Source: Stichopus chloronotus
Taxonomy: Eukaryota; Echinodermata; Holothuroidea; Aspidochirotida; Stichopodidae
Direction: 5' to 3'
DNA: 64,000 nucleotides
Assembly: GCA_021234535.1 (NCBI GenBank)
Contig: CM037838.1
Span: 19,041,009-19,105,008 of the forward strand
The translations under genes and the position numbers were made by a program. Position 1 is the first letter of the stretch. Each line of letters starts with the position of its first letter. Shown one piece after another: positions 41,101 to 53,100 of the stretch. A model generated the notes under the pieces. It was given only the letters and a program-made list of their open reading frames with translations, did no database searches and had not been told where the DNA came from.

Positions 41101-44100
41101 GTCATCTATCATTATAATTACGTTTGCCAGATATGAGATTTTCTTTTGACTTTTATTTGTAGTTCTTCTGTGTGTACTCTTTTTTCTACCATCCAGAAAA
41201 AACTAAAGAGGATTGGTCTTCTGTACGATGAGCACCGCCAACACTTTTATCTTTCCCGTCCCTCTGATGAAGAGCGCCCTCAGATCTGTCCAGGAAGCCG
41301 ACTGGTAGTAACTAATGAGTTCACCAAGTATTCCTTTGAAGTGTTGTTTACCTCTGATGTGTTGGGAGGATTCCACCAGTGGCTTGTGTTGGACTTTGGC
41401 AAGAAGCCTGCCCTTTATGTGCCACTCAAAATCAGGATTGGCTCGGAGGACTTCAAGCCTCAGTTCTCCTCTCCTGTTGTGAGCTTTAAAGAACCATGGA
41501 GTACCGCAAATTCAGAGATAGTGGAGTACCCGGAACTTTATCCTAAAGATCCATTTTACATCCATTTGCTAGAGAAGTACCCACCACCAGCACCTTGTAA
41601 AATTGTCCTGGAGGAAGGGCACAAGATGAATCGTAGCAACTTCAAGGACCACTACCACAAGATGCTGTATTTGGAGGAGTTGGCTTGTAATGATAGATTG
41701 AAGAAGTAAGGAGAGAATTGAGAGAATTTTTAAGCTTATGTGCAACTGTTCCAAATTGATAGGAAAAACCCAAAACATAGACCAACCTAACTTGAAACTA
41801 ATTATGGAAGATACTTTAACAAGAGTGCCACACTATATAGTAGAGAAATGACAAATGATTTGTTTTTGTAACATAAAGTAGCATCTTGGTTGTAGTATTT
41901 AATTTATCAAGCAATAACACCATTTTATTGAAATAAAGTTGCTGCATGTGAAAACTTTGGAAGGGGTCATTTCTCTCTCATGCTAGTGTGTCAGTTTTAG
42001 CCTCTGAAAAATTTTCCCTGTTCCCTGGTTGCCTTCCATCTTCCCACTTAGATCAACATGTTTTCTGATACTACCACTTTGCCTACAATGCCTACAAGTC
42101 TTTTTGGCTACTTATTCATTATTTAATTACTTCTGCTGTTATTTATAAAATTAACCTTGGAGTTATCAGTGTGCTTGGTGTCTAAATCTAAGCATGTAAA
42201 ATTACTTTGTGCCGATTGACCTCTAAATTTTTCATCAGATTTGTCTGTTTAGAGCTAGTTATCTGCCTCTCCTCTGCAGGTTTAGCGGATGGACGAAACT
42301 GGACCTTTACAGTGAATTGACAGAGAATGGCTACTACAGAGCACAACGTGGAGAATTATATGCTAGGATATCTCTGACAGATTCTCTGCTGGATGACTCA
42401 GAGGCCAGCCAGATTGTAGTGTCCAATGTCCGATTCGCTCTTCTTAAATTCGAGGAATCGTCAGATAAGGTCTATCAGGCGAAAATTCTCACGGAAAAGC
42501 ATTTGGATCTCAGGAAGGCTGATTCCGTCTTTGTGAGTCTCAGCAGCCAGTGCGTTCAAGACCAAAACCTTGAACCAAAGAAGACACTGAACAATGTCTT
42601 GGTCCAGTTTCAGTTGGAGAGAATCCCTTACTGTGAGATGCATTTTGGCGTTGATAACATCACGGAGATGAAACTTGTATTTCCTCCTGCCAATATGATT
42701 CCAAGGTATCTATCATACATGTCAGATTTATACTGCAACTGGTCATAATGGTAACACTTTGCTGTAGCCATTCTCACCTTGTTGTAGGCTGTTATCACCT
42801 TAGCTATTCCTCTCTTAAACTGGTGAGTGTGCTTGTTAAAGTTAAGTGTTTGCACTAGGAACAAAATTTGAAATCAGGTATCTGCTGGCCATAGTCGGTC
42901 AGCCCCCTTGGGTGCTTGAAAAAGATGAGTTGAAAATTTGTCAGAAAAGTCAATCAGCAGAGTATGTCATAGCCATTAAAAAAAAATTGTTTAAGTCCCA
43001 TTATTGTGTAAATGAACATTCATATCCATTCCATTGGTCTGTTTGATTTCAAGTGACGGTGATTGACTGCTATGCTTTCTTGGAGATTCTTAATTTTGTA
43101 GGGGAGACAAAAAGGTCAAGACAATTTTCATTTTCAAATGTCTTGAAGATGGATGCATAGTTCTCTTTCAAATTTTGTGGCAGGTGATCCTTTCCATACT
43201 TTCTCTTCTCTCAAACACTGACAAGAATAAAGGTAGATGACCAGCCAATTGCCAGTGTACCTCATGTTCCAGCTTTTACTTCTGTTAGAGTACCATTTTA
43301 TTGTGAAGGCATAATATGACATTCTGCTTTACATGTTAGTATAACACCGTATATCCCAGATACAGGCATGACTCTAAAATATTCTTCGTTGTATACCATT
43401 TGAATTGTGGCACATGTACAATGTACGGTCGTGAAACTGCAAAAGTGTGTAGCAATTTGGGAGCTGGTTCTTGACATCTCCAGTTGGATACCCAGGTACC
43501 CATGAACCAGATATTAAATTTGATTAATTATTGATTAAAAGTCTCCTCAATTTGTTTCAATCTCAACACATAATTCCAGGGAATGCATATTGACTTAAAT
43601 TTAGAGAATCTGTATCACATGATACTTCATCATACTTCTCCTCCCATCATAACTTCATGTAGATTCTGCTAGAAGAAGAACTTTTTTGTAACATTTTGTA
43701 AAGGAGGTGGAAAATGATTGTGAATTCAAACTTTTGAAGCACATGCTTTCTTTCTTTTTGATACCTGAATATTGTGGAAATGAATAAAGGATGATAGAAA
43801 ATATCACTTAATGGAGTGAACTGAATGTAATGTAGGTCTACACATTGATCATGTCTGTGATTCTTTGCTTTTGTTAGATTTCCTGGTGTGAGAAAGGATG
43901 AATGTGGAGATATGAATCCTCGGCAAGCAGATGCCTCAAAGTATATTGTAGGGGCTGGAAAGAGCCTCCCATTTGTGCCTGGTCCTACCCTGATCATAGG
44001 ACCATTTGGTACAGGGAAGACCCAAACTCTTGCTCTGACAATAATGAGGCTCCTGGACCAATCTCCAAACAACAAAATTCTTGTTTGTACCCACTCAAAT

Positions 44101-47100
44101 AGGTATGAGTGATAGCAAACTAATTTTTTTATGTCTCTTCATGCATGTGATGGGTATGCATAAATTGTCATAGCCCTCTTTCCTAGGTAACCAACTCAAC
44201 CATAATGACATCCAAAAATGCTGCTTTCTCTTAAATTAATTCATAACATTATTGGAACTATAATACAACAGTACAATTGATTTTAAATATTGTTATTTTC
44301 CATCTTATTGCTTGAATGTAGGTACAATAGGTTATATGGCAGTCTACTGCCAAATGTATTGCCAATGTTGAAAAAGCTTGATTCCAGTTCATCAGATTTT
44401 CTTCACGGCTAGGTTCAGAGTGAATTCATGAAATTTGTTCTTTACAGATAGCATATTTAAGCATTTGTTAAATTCATTATTTACGTTGTTATTGCCTTCA
44501 TTCCATATCAAAAGAAGGGAAGTGATTTACAAACCAAATCATTTTGCTTGGTGCATAGTAGTCATGACATATATGTACCAGGAGTTTCCTTCTATTTTTA
44601 ATTCCACAGTGCCGCTGACTGGTTAATTACCTTTTACCTGCATCCCTTCCTGAAAAGAAAACAGCAGGAGCAAAATTGGTATAACAGGAAACTCCTTAGG
44701 GTGTACGCTACTATTAAGAACCCTGCCTCTGTTGATGAAAGGATCAGGGATAATTATGCCATTTTTGAAGAGGGTGTACAACCGAGAAAATTCAGAAAGC
44801 CAACCCATCAGGATGTGTTAGGTATACAATACAAACTATCAACCTACGATGACTGCTCTGTCCAATATATGTCAAATCTCCAAGTTTTGCATTATTTTAT
44901 TTGGCTTCGTGTTGATCTTAACTTTCTCATTCAATTCTACTTCCTTAACTTTCACACTTATTGATTAAGTAGCGTAGACCTTCCGACAGACATGAGCGCA
45001 TTGCTCTACTTGTTTTCACACATCTTGTGTTACAGTTGTAAGACTCAGTATGAGAAATGAAATGCTGTTTGACATGTACGTTCATATTAAAGGCAGTAAC
45101 TCATCACCCCAAGCTACGTTTTTGGCTTGGGTATAGCAAAATTTTCAGTTGGTTCTAAGTTACAGTACTCTTTGATTGACAGCAAATTCAAAAGATGCAG
45201 GTCATATTGCACAGCATACACAGGGATCCATTGTTTTAATTACACATGTGGAGGAATTTTAGACAGCCTGTGGGAGGGGCTAGATGTAAGTGGTTGGGAG
45301 AACTGAAACTGTCTTGGGTGATGAGTTCTTGTCTTTAAATAAATATGCAAAATTATCGTTTAACCTTCTCAGTTGGGAGAGGGTACTTTAAGGGAGACAA
45401 ATTCTGAAGTTTTGCTTTTTCTAGAAGATTTAAAATGACCTCATAACAGGCTTCTCCAAAAGTTATAGAGTTCTGCTTTAATTGCTAATTTAATATGTAT
45501 ACCTGGGAAAGTCCTGTTTTTGCAAAGTTTTGTTCTCTGGAGAAAGCAACTCCAGGGTCTACCAATTTGCATGCTAGTTGTAACGTGAAAACAGTATGGT
45601 ACAGTGTGTCTGCATGTTGAGGTAGAGAAAAATTAAGTCTTGTGCAAATATCCAGGTCATGTTTGTTTACATGTAATTTAATGTTAATGAGAGCACTTTT
45701 GTCAAATAGGACATCATATCCAGAAATTTGGGGGGTAAATATCCTCTCTAGTATGCTACCATGACCTGACCATTCCTGCATTGAGTGGACTGTGAAATGT
45801 TTTAGTAATTACTTGACAGAGGACAATGAATGACATAACAATCTTCTAGAAGTTATGTCATAAGCATGCACAAATTTTTGATTTATAATTGTGTTGTCAT
45901 CCTTCATCATCACTTTCATTGTCAAACTGTATCGTTATTGTAGGTTGTAACATTGTCATTGCGACCCTCGCTACATCCATTCATCTGGTGGCGCTCCAGG
46001 AAGGGGACAAAAGGGTCAAAGGTTACTTTGAATACATCATCATTGACGAGGCAGGACAAGCCCTCGAAACAGAAGCTATCATTCCACTGGGACTCGCAAT
46101 CGAAAACACCGTCGTGGTTCTCGCTGGTGACCACATTCAGATGAGGCCAAAGGTGACAATCTGCATATTCCATTCATAATTTCCTGCTTTTTCTTTAGAA
46201 GTTAGGATGGAGAATCTTAAATTTGCTAATCAACAGTTAGGTCACTGGTGGAAATTATTGCAAATGTACATCTAGTCTGGATGTGTTTGTAGATTGACTG
46301 TTGGGAATGTGGTTATGAAGTTGTAGCACACATAGTCCTTTCAATAGTTTTTTTGATTGCACCCAAACAGAGTTTAATAATTAATAGTCGATACCCTTTG
46401 CGAGGGTGTGGTCTATTTATTAACGCAAAGACTGTAGACTACATATTATCGCATACGAGCATTTGCAATACTCAGTCGGAATAACTATATTTGAATGTGC
46501 CATCAGACATAATACAGAAGCGCGTCTGAAAGAGTCCACGTTGCTCATTTATGTTGTTGGAGAATGTGAAAAATTTCACAATTACAGCTACAAAATGTAA
46601 TCTCATTTTGCTCACAGAAATTCATGAGTTCACAATTTTGAAACAAACTGCAAACAAAGGAACAAACTGCTGTTATCTACTACATCATATGTGTATGCTG
46701 GTCATTGGACAACAGGTCTTGCAAACTCTCTTTTAGTTGTGGGGGGGGGGTAATTGTTTAAAAGGGCAAGCAATTGTCTTACAGTGGGAAAGTAATAGTA
46801 TATAAAAATTTATCTGGACTTATTAAATGATTTACTAAGGTATCATGTCAAAAGTTGGCTGGCAAGGCTGCTGCAGCCACTGGGTGTTGCTAGGGTGCAG
46901 TGGCCTCCCAGCCATTTTTTCATGGTTCACCATAGGACATAATGTAATTCAGTCGCACAAGTGGCCACAGAGACTTACAAAGCCTCATTATTAAGGTGCT
47001 CTTTTGTTCCTTAAGTCAACAACAGTGGGTGCAGTGGCTGTGCCAGTGGCCGGCAGGCCAACTTTTGGGCATGGTGCCTACGGGCATTTCTGTTAAAATG

Positions 47101-50100
47101 GGCACTGTATCTAGAAATGTGAGGAGTAAAAACCCCAGTAACTCTCTGCCACCAACCTCATGACGCTGATTCTGGTCAATATCCTTTCTTGATGTTGCAT
47201 TGAAGGTGTACTCAGAGGCAGCAAGGAGCTGTTACTTTCACATTTCTATGCTGGAGAGACTGTTCCATTGGGAAAAACGCTGGCGTTGCAAGAATGTCTG
47301 TTTCCTGACGTACAACTACCGCATGATAAGTGAAATCCTAAGCTTCATTGCCCGATATCACTACCACAACAAATTGGTTGCCAAGAGTGATCACTATCGC
47401 CACAAAAATTACCATCCGTTGTCTTTCCTGACTGTAAAGGGCAATGACCAATTGATTGGTACCTCATACATCAACATGGCAGAGGTGAGATGTCACCATA
47501 AATAAGAGAAATTGTTCTTTCCTTCTCTGGTTGTGATTCTCCGTACGGAAATTACTGTTCATGTTGCAAAGCATGTACAAAGTTAAAATTTGTAATTCTC
47601 TAATTGGAAGAAATTCCATGAAATGTACGCTATGCCAAGCAATTTCCAGAACTGTTTCGCATATACAGCTACTGGTATACATAGCCATCTTCTTTGATTA
47701 ACTGATTTATGCTGTTTGTTTCTTTGCACATGTGTTGTAAAGCTCTGATATAAGTTCTGGAAGGTTGTAAGGACTTAAGAGTCTCTTTTACTCTTCGGTT
47801 TTTGTTGGTATTTTCATTTATATGTAGGTCCATGCCATTGTCCAACAAGTTGAAGAGCTGGCACGGAATTGGCCTCATCAGTGGAAGGAGCTGGATATTG
47901 CTGTCTTGACACCTTACCGGCTGCAGGTGAGGAGAATGTTCACAGAAGAGGCTGGTAATACTTCACTGATAATGTCACTGGAATTCCATCCGAGAAGTCA
48001 TCACCAACAATCCTGCAGTTGTACATCATGAAAGCAATACTATTAAAACTAAAATCACTTGACACTTGAATTAAATTCACAGTTATCTGAAGTTTGCCCC
48101 TAAGTTTCCTTCCTGATAAATGTATTTGGCCAACAGTACGTTTACATAAATCAGAATTTTTTCTGTTTCTTTTTTACACTTGATTGAGAAGTTTTTGGTA
48201 GCTTTTAGATTTAATTATGAGATGTACATGAAACCATGTACATACTTCTTCTATTCCAAGTCATGTCAGTGCTGTTCATGAATCCCATAACTGTCAGTGA
48301 CATCCCTCATTTATGTGGATCATTCAAACAATTGGTGAAGGATACTGCAGGCTGTGATGAAATATAAGGGAGAGGCAACAACGAGGAACAAATTGGCAAT
48401 TATTCTCCAAAGTTCTGTTGTTGTACCTGTCTATTGCAACTGCTCATGCCAAATACAGTGGTTTCACTCTCTTGAAAGTTGACATGAAAAATGAGACAAA
48501 AGTTGACTGAAAGTTGAATTTAGTGAAAGAGACCTCTGCACATACGTTACCATCATCTTTGTTTCAATTCAATAAAATATATATTGCTTTGTGATATCAT
48601 TGTGTAAAACATATTGAAGTAAAATGAAAACAGAATTTTAAAGACAAAGTACAAGATGGACTTTCTTTTTCTGTCACACAGGTTGATCAGATAAGGAACA
48701 AACTCAGGGCACAGGGACTTGGAAATGTTAATGTGGAAAGTGTTCAGAATGTTCAAGGTATGTTGCATTTTGTATTCTCTCAAACTGTTGTGAATCTGGT
48801 GAATCTGTTTATGTCTTATCGTAAGCTATTGCATCAATTGTACGAAAACAAACCAAGAAACTTATGTGTGCAGAAGAGTATCTTGTACGGTGTTTTGTTT
48901 GGCTTGCACACATCACATTAAAACTGAAAGTGTGTGATAGATCTTCATAATTAGTGCATGCCCAGTTTGAAAAAAAGAAAAAATATGGCTAAATTGAGCT
49001 ATTCAATTCCAGACTCATGTGGAATATATTTGCCAGAGCTTTTAAGTGAGACCTAGTGTGGGAAAGAGCTCAGGTCTTTGTTGACCTACAGAACATGCCA
49101 ATCACAACCTTCTAACTCTAAAATACTCATTTGTACAATTTCACTCTTTGTGTTTATCCTCCAGGTAAGCAATTCAGAGCTGTTTTCATCAGCACCGTCC
49201 GGACGAGGAACACATTGAACAAAGCGCAGATTACTGCAATTACAAGTTCCAGCCAAGGTGCCCACAACGAGCAATATTACTATGGGTTTTTATCTGATGA
49301 AGGAGAACTCATTACAGCTTTCACTCGCTGTCAGTGTCTCCTGTATGTTGTCGGAGATCCAATAGCTCTCTGCTCTGTTGGAGATTGTCATGGGACTTGG
49401 GAAAAATATATCAAGGAATGTGAGGACAATTACAGCCTCTATCCATATGGAACAACTTTAGAAGCAATCAAACAAGAAGTACAGGCAGCTAAGCAACAGC
49501 TGAACCCATTAGCATCTAGCTTCCAACCAACCAGTAGAACTGAAGAAAGAAAGAAAGTAGAAGAAATTGCCAAAGATGCATCTCCATATCCCAAGCCACC
49601 CCCTGCTCCCTCTGCTTGGATGAAGGGACCACCAAAATTTGACAAAAATGATACTACCTTGAACAGAGGGGAGTCTTCCACTTCGAAGAATGTGTCATAT
49701 CAGAGGCTTTCTAGCAGTGAATTTCCCTCACTTTATGAACCTGTGGAGGACGCCATCGAGGATGAGTTTGGCGACTACGAAGAGGAATTGGATATCGATG
49801 ACGAAATCTTGAAAGAACTAAGAAAGCAAGTTCAGAAGGATGAAAGAACATTGAAGCAAGAGGAACAAGAGAGGAAAGACCTTTGGGATGTCTTGGAAGA
49901 GGCTGGCAACAGTGATGATGATGATGATGATGATGATGATAACAACAGTTTCATCTTGGATCTGTCTGAAACTGAAGAAGATAGTAGAACTGACGATGCC
50001 AAACATGATGACGTAACTCATGAATCTAATGCCGAACATCTGAAGCCTTTGGACCAGCCTGCTGCTGTAGAAGAAGTGATTTCCAATCATGCAGAATCTA

Positions 50101-53100
50101 TTCAGTCTGCAGCAGTTCCCAACTTTCACATGGTAGAGAGAGATGGAGGTATATTCCTTGTCAGAGGTGATGGCTTGTCGTCCTAACCTGCGGAGTGCCC
50201 GAGATGCTGAGATTTATGATTCTGATGAAGATGAGGAAGTTACAGAGACAAAACTCAATCCAGATGACACAGATTACTGGCTTCAAAAGACAGTTGAACA
50301 TCCAGAGGAGTACAAGGTTTGTGTCATGAGATTTGAGCCCTCTGGAAGGGTCTATGCCATTACAGTAGATAGTATACCATGTGAGGAGATCATCATTAGC
50401 AGTAAGAGGAGGCGGGAGCGTGCACTAGATGGAGACAAAGTGGTGATGCACATCCTCTCTGAGACAGAGGGTGATTATGAAACTTTACCTCAGACACCAG
50501 CAGAAACCACACACAGACCGTTAAAACTTTATGGGGAGGTCAAACACATCCTGGAAAGGTCCATCAATCCAAAGTTCAAGAAAGTTGTATGCACTATTGA
50601 CCCTGTCAACCAGGATTTGATGTGTCCCATTGACAGAAGCTTCCCAAAGATGTTTCCGATGGGTCGCAAGAAGAAGAAACAGCAGCAGCTTCAAAATAAT
50701 AGGGATCAAAGTAACCAAGTCAGTTCAGTAACCTCCCTTCAGCTCTACAACATAAGGATTCAAGGAAATGGAGTATTTGAGAAAAGTCGAGTTGTCAATG
50801 TGAAGTACGCAGAAAAGTCTAATCGACTATTTGTTGTGCAATACTTTGAATGGTTCCCAAATACTCCATACCCAATGGGAATCGTCACGGAAGAGTTGCC
50901 ACAATGTAATTCACCAAGGACTGGAATGAGAATCCTAAAACTGATGCATGGTGTGAAGGATAATTGGCCTCGTTCGTTTGCTCATGAGGTTGAGGAATTC
51001 ACAGATGATTGGGAAATTCCCAAATCCGAAATCACAAGCAGAGACCGTGGAGATTTTCGTAACAAGAATGCATTCACGGTTGACCCCCCATCATCCCTAG
51101 ACCTAGATGATGCTCTTCACTTGGAACGCTTGGCTGATGGTGGACTTAAAGTTGGTGTGCACATTGCTGAATGTATCTTTCTTCATTAAGAAAGATAGTA
51201 ATCTTGATCAAGAGGCCCGAAAAAGGGCAGTTACTTTCTATCCCAGCTTCCACTGCTAAGCCCAGTCACATGTTACCAACTCAGTTCAGCACTACTCTTT
51301 GCAGTCTCCTCCCTGGAAAGGACAAGCTTACATTGTCTGTACTATTTACATTTGACAAAAGTGGAGAACTTATTGGAGAACCTGAAATTCTGCAAGTCTA
51401 TGATTTGTTCAGTTCAAAGGTTAACTTATGAACAAGTTGAGTTGGTTTTGGCAGATCGTGGAGATGATCATGAAGTTCTTCCATTTGTAAAGAGCCAACT
51501 GCGGGATTTACACAGTCTGACTTCCTTTCTCCGAGAGAAAAGATTAGGAGATGGCCGGTTCTTTCACCAGCCAGATGAAGGAGAGAAGGATATTGCCCAT
51601 CCGACTGCTCACACTCTAGTGGAAGAAATGATGATCCTTGCGAATGAAGCAGTTGCTAGATTCTTGAATGTAAACCTTGGAATGAACATTCCAGTCAGAT
51701 GCCAGCCTCCCCCAGATGCATCAAGAGCTCAAGATTGGCTCTCACTATTTAGTAGGGAGGCAGAAACTGGCCTTAAGTTGTCATCAGTCATACAGATGAT
51801 TAGAACTGTTGCAGAAGAAGAAACGGATGAAAGCAGACAGAGGCATCAGGATGAAGATGAGGCAGGCAGTCTCTCTGAAAGTGATGTCAGTGATTTTAGT
51901 GTAGAGGATGAAGACAATGGAGCTGTGGGTGTCCCACTGACAAAAGACACATGGGAGAGCATCAAGAGAACATTGGATAACCCTAATCACTCTCATCTCG
52001 ATCTTGAGAACATTATTGGTAATGAAGGCTGGGCACCCCATGCAAGCTGTTGCTCTTTCTCAGCTGCACAAAATACTCAACCGTGCAATTTACACCAATG
52101 CAAGTGATCAACTAAATGGATGTCACCATTTTTCACTTCAAAAAGATTTATACACACACTTTACTTCTCCAATCAGGAGGTTCATTGATCTGGTCGTACA
52201 TCGAATGGTGGTGGCACATCTTCAAGGAGAGGATGCTCCTTACTAGTGCCAGTGAGCTGGCTGAAATCTGTCACCACTGTAACAACCAAACCTTCAAGGC
52301 AAACAAGTTTAGCCAGATGACGCATTGCCTCTTAGCTGCACTGAAGTTACAGGTGGCCTCTGAGCTTAAGCTGGCATTTATTGAGAGTGCAAGTGACTAT
52401 GGGCTTCAAATGTTATATCCTCATGAGAGATACATGAAAGCAACTAGGAGTTCCACCAATGTCCAGTTGAAGCATTTGAAACCATCTCAAAAACCAGAAG
52501 ATGGAAATCAAGAAAACTCAGTCGTTCTACATTTCAAAAACAGCATCTATGATTTGGAAGCAAATGTTCCAGAGATCAGAAGAGAAAATGCTTTGCTGAA
52601 GACGGACAGATTTATCAAAGTAGTACCAAAGTCATCGTGGAATGATGTTTCTGACCTCTCTGAAACATGGAGACAGTCAGGGAATGGAAGACTTGCTTGA
52701 TGACATACTAGCTGAGAATGAAGATGTCCCCCTTGATCACAGAGAATCGTCGAGAATATCCGAAATCACAAGCGAAGTTGATGGCAGACATTCCGCAGAT
52801 AATGAGGTGGCACCAAAGAAATATGTAGACTTTGAGTGTGACTACTATCCTGGGCAAGTGATACAGATTCAGCTCTCTGCAGGACTTGAAAGGGGATTGC
52901 TTGTTCCCAAAGTCCAACTAATCAACATGACTCCCAAGTTTAACTTCTGCATTGAACATCGTGACAATCCAGTGAAGTGCTTTGCCCAGTTAGCTGAGAA
53001 GCCACCTGACAGGTGTAAAACAGTTACTCAGTATGTGGATGCCTGGCTTCCTTTGGTAGAGATGATGGTCGTGCATAGCACTGTTGCAGGAGATGAGACC

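Noticed and set aside
50148..50163. A 16-base GTATAT...TCAG segment whose removal would fix the first frame jump of exon 22
   Set aside because: Far below the minimum intron size known in animals. Six further jumps in the same exon have no such segment, so a single-base cause is more economical.
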